35,930 nucleotides of DNA from an uncultured Burkholderiales bacterium (lineage in GTDB: Bacteria; Pseudomonadota; Gammaproteobacteria; Burkholderiales; Burkholderiaceae_A). The notes under the pieces are model-generated. The model was not told where the DNA came from. It saw only the letters and a list, made by a program, of their open reading frames with translations, and did no database searches. A program made the translations under genes and the position numbers. Position 1 is the stretch's first letter. Every line of letters starts with the position of its first letter. Location: contig CALMJH010000011.1 of the NCBI GenBank assembly GCA_937864175.1, positions 1 through 35,930 of the forward strand. The letters run 5' to 3'. This document shows, in pieces, positions 8,709 through 16,425 of the stretch.

Positions 8709-10268
8709 ATGGACATGGCAATTCTGACTGGTTTACCCCCCGGCGCCCGCGCGAATGCGGGTTCTAAAGGACAAAACGGCGCTGAGGCTGGCCTAGAGGC
8801 CCTGTTTGCAGGCCGGGCCCTGGGTGCCGAGGCGGGCAACGACGCCGCCAACCCCTCCGTCCCAGACCCCTTTTCTGCAGCCCTGCAGGCCGCCCTCACC
8901 CGAGTGGGAGCAGGCCTGGAAGCCGAGCAGATGGCGGTTACCGACGCTGCGGCCCTGGCTGCGCAAGGGCAGATTCTGCCGAACGCCGCAGCAGAGGGCC
9001 TTCAGACACAGGCAAATTTTGCTGTGCTTGCCCCTCAGACCCAGATGCAAGACCAAATCACCACCGAGGCCGCGGACCTGACACTGTTGGCCTCGAGTTC
9101 CCAGGTGGCAGCTGCAGCCCCCGCTGACCTGATAGCGCAACAGGCCAGCCTAGATGCACAGGCCTTGGCTGCGGCCTCTGCCCAAGACGCAAGCCTGCTT
9201 GCCAAATCGGCGACTCAGACCACAGCCGTCATCAACCCAACTACAGCCCAGACCCTGACGCCTGAACAGCTCGCTGCCCTTCAGGCTGCGGCGGATCAGG
9301 CCGCAGCCCAGTCTTCAAGCCCAGACCTTGCCGCCACTCTGGTAGATCCCATGGCAGAGGCCCAACTGGCGGCAGCATTGCCCGGTGCCACTCCAGTGGG
9401 AGGTCAGCTGGCTAGCCCAACCAACCAACAGACCACAGCCTTGGCTGCGCTGGCCAACGGCCCGCAGGGCGCTGTACAGACAGCCAACCAGCAGGCCGCA
9501 AACGATGAACAAGGAGCCGCAAGCAACCAGTCCACACTGGCTGGCCTGCTCTCTGTTGAGTCCCAAGACAGCACTGTCGAGGCGGGCGACGACTTCGCCA
9601 GCCTGCTCGACAACAAGCAGTTGGGCTCCGTGAGCCTGGCCGCACCCGCCAACAGCCAGTCCGCCCAGCTGGTCAGCCAACTCTCGGCCAATGGTCAGGC
9701 CAACACGCAGGCGCTCAACGCCGCCCAGACCCCGGTGGCCAACGTCATTGACCCAGCCCAGGCCACTGGCGAATCGGCCAGCCTGCAGCTGGCTGCCCGA
9801 ACCGATTCTCGCGTAGAGGCCCTGCGAGCCTCGCTGGGCTCTGGTCCTCTGAACATGGAAGTCCTCAAGCTCACCAGCGCTGGCGGTGGTCGTGCCGTTA
9901 TTGAAGTCACGCCCCCCAACCAGGGTCCCATCCGCCTCGACCTTCAGCTCGATGGCAATGGCAAGGCCAGCCTGGTGGTCGACGGCCTGACAGACAGCAT
10001 GAAGGCCCGACTGGAATCCTCGGCCGGCTTTCTGCGTCAGGACATGGCGGGTATGGGTCTGACCCTCAACCTCGAGTTGCGTGAGCGAAACCAGGGGCAG
10101 TCGGCCAATATGCAGTTCTCAGGCCAATTCGGATCCAACCAGTCGGGTGGTTCCGGTTCGTCACGCAGCAGCAACGGATCGGCCCCAGACTCGAACGGCT
10201 TCATTGGCCCTGTAGGTCGCGGCCAGTCCTCCAACTCAACCGACAACGGCGTTAATCTGTACGCGTAA
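8709..10268 (+). CDS. fliK: FliK, hook-length control protein
   Basis: A 519-residue FliK, an exported molecular ruler that switches the export gate from rod/hook to filament substrates through FlhB. Residues about 1-370 are Ala/Gln/Ser-rich and low in complexity, as in FliK rulers. The conserved C-terminal switch domain occupies about 380-470, with LKLTSAGGGRAVIEVTPPNQ and the following GPIRLDLQL segment, then LRQDMAGMGLTLNLELRE. The tail is Ser/Gly/Asn-rich. The ATG at 8709 is preceded by AAAGG. The partner FlhB (30962-32083) has an unusual cleavage motif, which matters for this switch. Confidence 0.92.
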   Translation: MDMAILTGLPPGARANAGSKGQNGAEAGLEALFAGRALGAEAGNDAANPSVPDPFSAALQAALTRVGAGLEAEQMAVTDAAALAAQGQILPNAAAEGLQTQANFAVLAPQTQMQDQITTEAADLTLLASSSQVAAAAPADLIAQQASLDAQALAAASAQDASLLAKSATQTTAVINPTTAQTLTPEQLAALQAAADQAAAQSSSPDLAATLVDPMAEAQLAAALPGATPVGGQLASPTNQQTTALAALANGPQGAVQTANQQAANDEQGAASNQSTLAGLLSVESQDSTVEAGDDFASLLDNKQLGSVSLAAPANSQSAQLVSQLSANGQANTQALNAAQTPVANVIDPAQATGESASLQLAARTDSRVEALRASLGSGPLNMEVLKLTSAGGGRAVIEVTPPNQGPIRLDLQLDGNGKASLVVDGLTDSMKARLESSAGFLRQDMAGMGLTLNLELRERNQGQSANMQFSGQFGSNQSGGSGSSRSSNGSAPDSNGFIGPVGRGQSSNSTDNGVNLYA

Positions 10269-10288
10269 TCCAAGGAGCTAAGCGCATC

Positions 10289-11047
10289 ATGGCTGACGAA
10301 AACGAAAACCAAGAACAGGCTGAGCAGGCTGCAGCAGCAGCGGCTGGCGCGGCTGCGCCAGCTGCCAACGAAGAGGCTGCAGCAGCGGCTGCGGCGGCCA
10401 AGGCCAAGAAAAAGAAACTCATTATTTTTGGCGTCATTGGCCTTGTGGTCATTGTCGGTGCCGTCGTGGGCTACATGATGTATGCCAAGGGCGCAGCCGA
10501 AAAAGCCGCCAAGCAGGCCGAGCTCGAGCAGACGCCCGAGTACAAACTGCAGCAGCAGCTCAAGTTCAAAAAAGAGAACAAGCCACCCGTCTTTATCAAG
10601 ATGGACGAGTTCACTGTGAACCTACCCGGACGAGGGGGCGAGCACTACCTGCAGGCCAGCATGGTTCTGCGCACGGCCGACAGTTCTACCGACGGCCGCA
10701 TCAAAGACTTCTTGCCCATCATCCGTGACCGGGTCATCCTGGTGCTGTCCTCCCGGACCATGCAAGAGCTCTCCACTGTCGAGGGCAAGAATGCCATGGC
10801 CCGAGAAATTGCCCTGGTCATCAACTCCATCATCGAGCCCCAACTGACGGCCATCTTCATCCTGCAGCAGCAGCCTGGCACGGCTGAGTTGCAGAACCTG
10901 GAGCGAATTGGCGCCATGCCCCAGTCGACCACGGCCGGCGAAAAGCTAAGCCAGACCGCGGTCCAGGCGGCTGCTCAGTTCTGGAAGGTAAGCGAGATGG
11001 ACCTGCCGGTTCAGCAGGTGCTCTTTGACAAGTTCGTAATGCAGTAA
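10289..11047 (+). CDS. fliL: FliL, stator-associated basal-body membrane protein
   Basis: A 252-residue FliL, longer than the usual 150-180 because of an Ala/Glu/Gln-rich cytoplasmic tail of about 45 residues. One transmembrane helix (about 45-66, LIIFGVIGLVVIVGAVVGYM) is followed by a periplasmic stomatin-like domain (FTVNLPGRGGEHYLQASMVL, then IRDRVILVLSSRTMQELSTV). FliL rings surround stator units and stabilise them. AAGGAGC lies 10 bases before the ATG at 10289. It sits between fliK and fliM, the usual place. Confidence 0.93.
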   Translation: MADENENQEQAEQAAAAAAGAAAPAANEEAAAAAAAAKAKKKKLIIFGVIGLVVIVGAVVGYMMYAKGAAEKAAKQAELEQTPEYKLQQQLKFKKENKPPVFIKMDEFTVNLPGRGGEHYLQASMVLRTADSSTDGRIKDFLPIIRDRVILVLSSRTMQELSTVEGKNAMAREIALVINSIIEPQLTAIFILQQQPGTAELQNLERIGAMPQSTTAGEKLSQTAVQAAAQFWKVSEMDLPVQQVLFDKFVMQ

Positions 11048-11059
11048 GACCCAAACAAC

Positions 11060-12238
11060 ATGGCTGACGACAACAACAACGAGACCACCAGCGAGACGCC
11101 TGAGGAGCAGCAGCCGCAGGGCCAGGAGCCCACGGCCACTGCCGATCAGGCGGCAGCCGCCGCTCCTCAGCAGGCTGACACCTCGGTCGCAGAGGAGTCC
11201 ATCGACCCACTGCGGGCTCGGCATGACCGGGTCGAGCATCAAAAAAGCATGTTTGACAAGCTCTCGCGGCTGGTCAAGCGGCGCATGCCCACGCTGGAAC
11301 TAATCCACGAACGGTTTGCCCGTACGGTCCGCCTAACGCTCTTCAACATGATTCGTTCGCCGGTGGAAGTTCGCGTTCACATGCCCATGGTCAAGACCTA
11401 TGCCGACTTTGTGAATGGCTTTCCCGACCGCACCAACATCAATATCGTGAACATCCGCTCCCTGCGGGGCATTGGCTGTTGGTGTATTGCGCCGCAGGTC
11501 ATCTACATCGCCATTGACAACATGTTTGGTGGTGAGGGCCGCATCAACCCCCGGTCGGGTATCAAGGAGTACACGGCTACCGAGCTGCGAATTGTTCGAC
11601 GCATCATGGATGGTCTGCTTAACGAGTATGAGAAGGCCTGGAAGAGCGTCTACGAGCTGAAGTTTGACTTCATGCGCCAAGAGACCAACTTCACGTTTGC
11701 CAAGATCACCAGCCCAGAAGAAATGGTCATGCACGCCAAGTTCACCATTGACATCAATGGCCGTGAGGGCGACGTGGACCTCTGCATCCCTTTCTGGGTT
11801 CTAGAGCCTCTGAAGACGCTGCTCTACGAGAACATGCAGACGTTTAACTCGGAGCCCGATGAGGCCTGGGTGGAAAAGCTTCACAACGAGGTCCAGTCGG
11901 CTCACGTGCAGGCGGTGGCTGTACTAGCCCGCAAAGAGATGGCCCTGGGCGATGTGCTCAGCATGTCGGTTGGCGAGATTATCCCCATCGAGATCAACGA
12001 CCCGATTACGGTCTTTGTCGATGGCCTGCCCATGATTCGGGGCAAGTATGGGGTTAAAAATGGCCGGTATTCGGTCAAGATCGACAGCATCAAGCACCCC
12101 GTGGAATACATGAAGATGCCGCTGCAGCATGGCCGATTGGGCCCTAGCATGATGCGGAGCGAGGAGCGTGGCGAGATGTACGCCAGCAGCGAGTCCCGAG
12201 CCGGCGAGACCCTCGAGGCCGCCTTTAAACAAGACTGA
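11060..12238 (+). CDS. fliM: FliM, C-ring switch protein with an atypical N-terminus
   Basis: A 392-residue FliM, versus about 330 in well-studied species. The middle domain is clear (RRMPTLELIHERFARTVRLT; NIVNIRSLRGIGCWCIAP; IDNMFGGEGRINPRSGIKEY; FTIDINGREGDVDLCIPFWV), as is the C-terminal SpoA domain (VGEIIPIEINDPITVFVDGL). The first 50 residues are acidic, Gln/Thr/Ala-rich and lack the usual N-terminal LSQxEIDALL CheY-P-binding motif. Only a remote look-alike, EESIDPL (45-51), is present. The ATG at 11060 has no clear Shine-Dalgarno sequence; it follows fliL by 12 bp and may be coupled. The rotor-switch role is sure; how it binds CheY is not. Confidence 0.95.
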   Translation: MADDNNNETTSETPEEQQPQGQEPTATADQAAAAAPQQADTSVAEESIDPLRARHDRVEHQKSMFDKLSRLVKRRMPTLELIHERFARTVRLTLFNMIRSPVEVRVHMPMVKTYADFVNGFPDRTNINIVNIRSLRGIGCWCIAPQVIYIAIDNMFGGEGRINPRSGIKEYTATELRIVRRIMDGLLNEYEKAWKSVYELKFDFMRQETNFTFAKITSPEEMVMHAKFTIDINGREGDVDLCIPFWVLEPLKTLLYENMQTFNSEPDEAWVEKLHNEVQSAHVQAVAVLARKEMALGDVLSMSVGEIIPIEINDPITVFVDGLPMIRGKYGVKNGRYSVKIDSIKHPVEYMKMPLQHGRLGPSMMRSEERGEMYASSESRAGETLEAAFKQD

Positions 12239-12256
12239 TTTTGAAAGGACGTCACC

Positions 12257-12646
12257 ATGGCTGAAAACGAAACCCCGGGTGGCTCACTGGCCCAAGGCCT
12301 GCGTGAGCGAGACACCCAGATTAAACCGGCGACCTACGCCAATCTCGACGACGACCCCAGCGCCAATGGCGCCGGCGCGGCCCTGAACGACATCGACCTG
12401 GTGGTAGATGTCCCGGTTCAGGTCACTGTTGAGCTTGGCCGGGCCAAGATGCAGATTCGCAACCTGCTCAACCTCTCCTATGGTTCTGTCATTGAACTTG
12501 ATATGCTTGCGGGTGATCCGCTAGAAGTCATGGTCAATGGGTGCCTGGTGGCCCAGGGCGAGGTGGTGATCGTGAACGATCGCTATGGCATTCGACTCAC
12601 CGACATCGTGACCCCAGCGGAGCGTCTGCGCAAAATTAATCGTTAA
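12257..12646 (+). CDS. fliN: FliN, C-ring switch/export protein
   Basis: A 129-residue FliN. It forms the base of the C ring with FliM and docks FliH for export. The SpoA domain is complete: VVDVPVQVTVELGRAKMQIR, SYGSVIELDMLAGDPLEVMV, NGCLVAQGEVVIVNDRYGIR and LTDIVTPAERLRKI. The N-terminal 45 residues are polar and disordered, as is common. The ATG at 12257 has AAAGGA about nine bases upstream. It follows fliM by 18 bp. Confidence 0.96.
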   Translation: MAENETPGGSLAQGLRERDTQIKPATYANLDDDPSANGAGAALNDIDLVVDVPVQVTVELGRAKMQIRNLLNLSYGSVIELDMLAGDPLEVMVNGCLVAQGEVVIVNDRYGIRLTDIVTPAERLRKINR

Positions 12647-12667
12647 TTCCTAGAAAGGGGGCTGTTC

Positions 12668-13183
12668 TTGCAAAAACACTCTGCAAAGGCGGCCGCTTTC
12701 TTCCACAGGGGTTCCAGCCATGGGCCCCTGTTTGTTTTTCTGGCCTCTGCTGGCGCTGCCAGCCAGGCTCTGGCCCAGCAGGCCGCTGGGGTTGCCACTG
12801 GCTCCACGCCCTTTCAGGCCGCTGCGCCAGTGGCCAGCAGTTCGGCCGGCAGCATGATCTGGTTTAGCGCCGTCACCCTGGCCCTGCTGTCTGGCTTGGT
12901 GGTGCTGGTGGCCTGGCTGCTGCGCAAGAACTACGGTGCGGGGGCTGGTCCGGCCTCCGGCATTCGGGTGGTCAACAGCCAGTCGGTGGGGCCTCGTGAG
13001 CGCCTGCTGGTGGTGCGGGTAGGCAACCGCGGCTTTTTGGTGGGCCACACGCCCACCCAGGTCAACCTAGTGGCTGAGCTTGACCCCGAAGACCTGGCCT
13101 CAGTCCCCCAGCAGGCCAGCCCCATCGACCTCTCGGGCAGCTTTGGCCGTCAGCTGCGCCAACTCTTTGCCAACAAGCGGTAA
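12668..13183 (+). CDS. fliO: FliO, export-gate assembly scaffold
   Basis: A 171-residue protein with an N-terminal signal-like hydrophobic stretch (about 20-37), one strong transmembrane helix (about 64-85, FSAVTLALLSGLVVLVAWLL) and a small basic cytoplasmic domain (VVNSQSVGPRERLLVVRVGN). That layout and the position between fliN and fliP identify FliO, which helps FliP form its pentamer. The start is TTG at 12668, supported by a strong AAAGGGGG six bases upstream. An N-terminus with two hydrophobic segments is longer than in minimal FliO. Confidence 0.87.
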   Translation: MQKHSAKAAAFFHRGSSHGPLFVFLASAGAASQALAQQAAGVATGSTPFQAAAPVASSSAGSMIWFSAVTLALLSGLVVLVAWLLRKNYGAGAGPASGIRVVNSQSVGPRERLLVVRVGNRGFLVGHTPTQVNLVAELDPEDLASVPQQASPIDLSGSFGRQLRQLFANKR

Positions 13184-13187
13184 GACC

Positions 13188-13931
13188 ATGCGACGACTTA
13201 CAAAGTGGTGTGTTGGAGGCTCATTGGCCGCTGGGCTGATGGGCGCCTCGGCCTTGGCCTTGGCCCAGAGCCTGCCCTTGGTCAGCGTCCAGGGCAACAC
13301 CTATTCGGTGCCCGTCCAGACCCTGATCGTGCTGACCGCCCTGAGCTTTATTCCGGCGGCTCTCATGCTCATGACCAGCTTCACCCGAATTCTTATTGTC
13401 TTTTCTCTGCTGCGTCAGGCCCTGGGCCTGACCACCATGCCGCCCAACCTGGTCTTGGTGGGTCTGTCGCTCTTTCTTACGCTGTTCATCATGCGGCCGG
13501 TCTTTGACCAGATCTACGACCAGGCCTATGTGCCTTACACCACCAAAAAGCTCAGCTTTGAGCAGGCCGTCGAGGTGGGCAGCAAGCCCCTGAAGGCCTT
13601 TATGCTGCGCAACACCCGCGAGGACGACCTGGCGCTTTTTGCCCGCATGCATGGCAAGCCCATCGAGACCCGCGAACAGGTCCCCATGACGGTGCTCATT
13701 CCTGCCTTTGCCATTAGCGAGATCAAGACTGGTTTTATTGTGGGCTTCATGATCTTTCTGCCGTTTCTGGCCATTGACTTTGCGGTGGCCAGCATCCTCA
13801 CCTCGTTGGGCATGGTGATGGTCTCGCCCATGATGTTCTCTTTGCCGCTCAAGCTGCTTATTTTTGTGATGGCCGACGGCTGGGGCCTGCTGGCGGCCTC
13901 GCTGGTGCAGAGTTACGCCACGGGGGGATGA
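13188..13931 (+). CDS. fliP: FliP, flagellar export gate component
   Basis: A 247-residue FliP, the five-copy core of the FliPQR export gate. A cleavable signal peptide (about 1-24, ending ALALAQ) is typical of FliP. Hallmark segments are LMTSFTRILIVFSLLRQALG, PPNLVLVGLSLFLTLFIMRP, VPMTVLIPAFAISEIKTGF and PLKLLIFVMADGWGLLAASL. The frame is open further upstream to 13080, but the ATG at 13188 gives the signal peptide and the family length and lies four bases after fliO, so it was chosen. Confidence 0.96.
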   Translation: MRRLTKWCVGGSLAAGLMGASALALAQSLPLVSVQGNTYSVPVQTLIVLTALSFIPAALMLMTSFTRILIVFSLLRQALGLTTMPPNLVLVGLSLFLTLFIMRPVFDQIYDQAYVPYTTKKLSFEQAVEVGSKPLKAFMLRNTREDDLALFARMHGKPIETREQVPMTVLIPAFAISEIKTGFIVGFMIFLPFLAIDFAVASILTSLGMVMVSPMMFSLPLKLLIFVMADGWGLLAASLVQSYATGG

Positions 13932-13934
13932 CGC

Positions 13935-14204
13935 ATGGACTCTAGCCTGGTTATTGAACTGGTCTTTCAGGCCCTGCGCATGGCCCTGGTGCTGAGCGGC
14001 CCTATTTTGCTGGGCCTGCTGATTGTTGGCCTACTCATTGGCATTGTGCAGGCCGCGACGCAGCTCAACGAGACCACCATTGCCTTTGTGCCCAAGGTGC
14101 TGGTCCTGGTGGTCATTTTGTTGCTGGCCGGTCCCGTCATGCTCACGCTCTTTACCGACTACCTGCGCGAGCTCATTTTGCGCATCCCAAGCATCACCCT
14201 CTAA
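13935..14204 (+). CDS. fliQ: FliQ, flagellar export gate component
   Basis: An 89-residue, two-helix membrane protein of exactly the family length. Helices are about 15-37 and 50-72. The segment GLLIGIVQAATQLNETTIAF, continuing into VPKV, is the FliQ signature. Four FliQ copies wrap the FliP-FliR core. It starts three bases after the fliP stop, with GGGGG about eight bases before the ATG at 13935. Confidence 0.96.
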   Translation: MDSSLVIELVFQALRMALVLSGPILLGLLIVGLLIGIVQAATQLNETTIAFVPKVLVLVVILLLAGPVMLTLFTDYLRELILRIPSITL

Positions 14205-14216
14205 GCACTCGACGGC

Positions 14217-14999
14217 ATGATTAGCCTAACCGAGGCCCAGATCTTTGCCGCGGCCACCAGCTTTATGCTGGTCTCGGTGAGGCTCTTTGGCGTCTTTCTG
14301 GCTGCGCCGTTCTTTGGTTTTCGGGCGTTTCCCATGCAGATTCGGGTCACCCTGACGCTGTTTCTGGCACTCATGCTCTTTCCCAGCCTGACCGACCAGG
14401 CCAAGGCCTTTGCCTTGTCTCCGCCCACCTTCTTTGCCGTCATTTTGGAATTCTGTATTGGGCTTTTTATTGGGTTTCTGGTGCGGCTGGGCATGATGGC
14501 CGTAGAGCTCGCCGCCGAGGTCTTGTCAGTGCAGACGGGCCTTAGCTTTGCCACCAGCTATGTGCGGGACCCCAACATCGCCTCGGGGCTGGTGGGGGAG
14601 TTTCTGGGGCTGACAGCCATTGCGCTTATGTTTGCCATGAACCTGCATCTGGTGCTGCTGGACTTTGTGGTGGGCAGCTTCAAAACCCTGCCGTTTGGGG
14701 TCTGGCCGGGGCAGTGGAACCTGCAAGAGGTGGTCCGGCAGCTAAGCTTCTCGTTTGGCCTGGGCATGGTCTTGGCCCTGCCCACCATTGTGGTCTACAC
14801 CATTTTCTACATTGTTCAGGCCATCCTGGCCCGCACCAGCCCCCAGTTCAACCTCTTTGCCGTGGGCTTTGCCATTACCGTGCCCCTGGCTTTTGTGGTC
14901 CTGATGATTGTGCTGCCAGACCTGCCAGCCTTTGTTCAGCGGGCCCTGGAGCCGGCCTACGGCACTATTCGGACAGGCCTGGGCCAGTGGCCTAACTAA
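14217..14999 (+). CDS. fliR: FliR, flagellar export gate component
   Basis: A 260-residue polytopic membrane protein of FliR length, the single-copy plug of the export gate. Recognisable parts are the N-terminal VRLFGVFLAAPFFGFRAFPM, then ALMLFPSL, GFLVRLGMMAVELAAEVLSV, QTGLSFATSYVRDPNIASG and a C-terminal helix ending in PDLPAFVQRALEP. It starts 12 bp after fliQ and is the last gene of the fli run before the carbonic anhydrase gene. FlhA and FlhB complete the gate; flhB is at 30962, and flhA is not in the window. Confidence 0.95.
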   Translation: MISLTEAQIFAAATSFMLVSVRLFGVFLAAPFFGFRAFPMQIRVTLTLFLALMLFPSLTDQAKAFALSPPTFFAVILEFCIGLFIGFLVRLGMMAVELAAEVLSVQTGLSFATSYVRDPNIASGLVGEFLGLTAIALMFAMNLHLVLLDFVVGSFKTLPFGVWPGQWNLQEVVRQLSFSFGLGMVLALPTIVVYTIFYIVQAILARTSPQFNLFAVGFAITVPLAFVVLMIVLPDLPAFVQRALEPAYGTIRTGLGQWPN

Positions 15000-15073
15000 A
15001 CCCGCCTGCCTAAATGGCCGTTACAAGGTCACCGAAAATGTTTCATCCGCAGACCGCAAGACTGAGGCCCAAG

Positions 15074-16189
15074 ATGCAAAACCACGCAAAACGACCATCC
15101 GCACGACCCCTGGCTGCCAAGCTGGCCATGTCTCTGGCCCTGGGGCTGATGACCGCACAGGCCTGTCTGGCGGCTGCTCCCGCCGCACCCGCCCCGGCGG
15201 CGCCAGCCCCGGTAAAGGCTCCGGCCATGCCCCACAGCACGCCCGTGGCCCCTGCGGCCGCTCCCGCTGCGGCTCCCGCTCCTCAGGTGGACGTTCCCGC
15301 TGCAGACCCTAACGAGGCGATCCGCAAGGCCATCGCAGACCGAATCTCGGGCAAGGGCGAGGTAGTTCTGAAGGCAACCGGCGCGGAGGCCAAGGCTGCG
15401 CCCAAGAAGTCCGCCCACAAGAAGCACACCGTCCATTGGGCTTACGAAGGTGAGGGCGGCCCCCACAACTGGGGCAAGATCAGCAAGCAGTACCTGGCCT
15501 GCGCAAACGGCAAGAACCAGTCCCCCATTGCCATTGAGCCGTCGGTAAGCCTGGGCTTGGATCTGCCGGCCCTGGAGTTTGACTACCGCAACTCACGTTT
15601 TTCCATTATCGACAATGGCCATACCGTCGAGGTGAAGTACCTCGATGGCGGCGCCATGAACATCCTGGGCCACCGCTACGAGCTCGTTCAGTTCCATTTC
15701 CATCGCCCCGCAGAGGAGGTCGTCAATGGCAAACGCTATGACATGGTCGCGCACTTGGTGCACCGGAGCAGCCAAGGCAAGCTGGCGGTGGTCGCTGTCC
15801 TGCTCACCCTCGGTGAAGAGAACCCCTTTATCCAGACCCTCTGGAACCACATGCCGATCCAGAAAAAACAGGCCATCACTCCCCCAACTGCCAGTATCGA
15901 CTTGGCCAAGTTTCTGCCGGCCAACAAGGCTTACTTCCACTACATGGGCTCGTTGACCACGCCCCCCTGTACCGAGGGTGTGGCCTGGTATGTCATGCAG
16001 TCGCCCGTCGAGGTCTCGGCCCAGCAGGTCGAGGTCTTCTCCAAGATCTACGCCAACAATGCCCGTCCTACCCAGCGTGTTCACGATCGCCTGGTGAAGG
16101 CTAGCCGCGCCCCGGCAGACCTCTACGCCAAGCCTGCCCCCACTCAGGTGGCTGCTCCCCGCATCCCCAGGGCTGGCGGCGCCCAGTAG
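15074..16189 (+). CDS. Periplasmic alpha-type carbonic anhydrase
   Basis: A 371-residue zinc enzyme interconverting CO2 and bicarbonate. Signal peptide about 1-32 (LAMSLALGLMTAQACLAA), an Ala/Pro-rich linker to about residue 115, then a full alpha-CA domain from HWAYEGEGGPHNWGKI. Zinc ligands are H208 and H210 (QFHFHRP) and H227 (VAHLVH). The proton-shuttle His is conserved (H183, DNGH), as are GSLTTPPCTEGV and both cysteines of the usual disulfide (YLACANGKN and PPCTEG). The open frame extends to an ATG at 15014, but the ATG at 15074 has GAGG six bases upstream and begins a clean signal peptide. It lies between fliR and flgB on the same strand, 74 bp after fliR and followed by a hairpin, an unusual place for this enzyme. 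The enzymatic assignment is firm; a flagellar role is inference. Confidence 0.94.
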   Translation: MQNHAKRPSARPLAAKLAMSLALGLMTAQACLAAAPAAPAPAAPAPVKAPAMPHSTPVAPAAAPAAAPAPQVDVPAADPNEAIRKAIADRISGKGEVVLKATGAEAKAAPKKSAHKKHTVHWAYEGEGGPHNWGKISKQYLACANGKNQSPIAIEPSVSLGLDLPALEFDYRNSRFSIIDNGHTVEVKYLDGGAMNILGHRYELVQFHFHRPAEEVVNGKRYDMVAHLVHRSSQGKLAVVAVLLTLGEENPFIQTLWNHMPIQKKQAITPPTASIDLAKFLPANKAYFHYMGSLTTPPCTEGVAWYVMQSPVEVSAQQVEVFSKIYANNARPTQRVHDRLVKASRAPADLYAKPAPTQVAAPRIPRAGGAQ

Positions 16190-16198
16190 TCGAGACAC

Positions 16199-16222
16199 GC
16201 CAGCGCCTGCTCAGGCGCTGGC
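16199..16222. terminator. Perfect GC hairpin after the carbonic anhydrase gene
   Basis: An 11-bp perfect inverted repeat (GCCAGCGCCTG at 16199-16209 and its complement at 16212-16222) with a two-base centre starts 9 bp after the stop codon. It would form a very stable stem-loop in RNA. No T-run follows on the plus strand, so it is not a textbook intrinsic terminator. It may still pause or protect the 3' end of the fli-CA transcript, separating it from the flgB promoter. Confidence 0.5.
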
Positions 16223-16268
16223 AGAGTAGTGGTGCTGGCAGTGTTTACCGAGCCGGTCCTCTGTGGGC

Positions 16269-16283
16269 CGGCAAGTCTTGCCG
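16269..16283. promoter_or_regulatory. 15-bp palindrome, candidate FleR enhancer site
   Basis: CGGCAAG-T-CTTGCCG is a perfect dyad with a single central base, lying about 85 bp upstream of the sigma54 -24 element of flgB. NtrC-family dimers bind such dyads 80-150 bp upstream of their promoters. FleR encoded at 355-1809 is the obvious candidate. The match is structural; no FleR consensus is established well enough to confirm it from sequence. Confidence 0.45.
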
Positions 16284-16336
16284 AGGCCCTAAACTATCGG
16301 TCAGGTGGGTGAGTTGTAGGCGGGGGCTTTCTGATC

Positions 16337-16349
16337 TAAATAATTGATT
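16337..16349 (-). promoter_or_regulatory. IHF binding site (exact consensus match)
   Basis: On the minus strand the site reads AATCAATTATTTA, fitting WATCAANNNNTTR at every defined position. It lies 20 bp upstream of the sigma54 -24 box and between that box and the palindrome at 16269. This is where IHF bends DNA to bring an enhancer-bound activator to sigma54 polymerase. The local AT-rich stretch (16335-16352) stands out in GC-rich surroundings. Confidence 0.65.
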
Positions 16350-16368
16350 TAGAACCACTTTAGTCATT

Positions 16369-16384
16369 TGGCATAGGCCTTGCT
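16369..16384 (+). promoter_or_regulatory. Sigma54 (RpoN) promoter of flgB
   Basis: TGGCAT-AGGCC-TTGCT: the invariant GG (16370-16371) and GC (16382-16383) are exactly 10 bp apart, and 10 of 11 core positions fit TGGCAC-N5-TTGCW. Transcription would start near 16395, about 30 bases before the flgB GTG. Together with the upstream IHF site, palindrome and encoded FleR, this is a strong prediction that the rod/hook genes are FleR-sigma54 dependent. Confidence 0.85.
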
Positions 16385-16425
16385 TTGTTTGAGCCGAACC
16401 CCATTGTGGGGTGTGGAGCTCTAGA

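Noticed and set aside
16288-16300. Reverse-strand CCGATAG resembling a FliA -10 box
   Set aside because: No TAAA-type -35 element lies 15-16 bases upstream on that strand and no leftward gene would use it.
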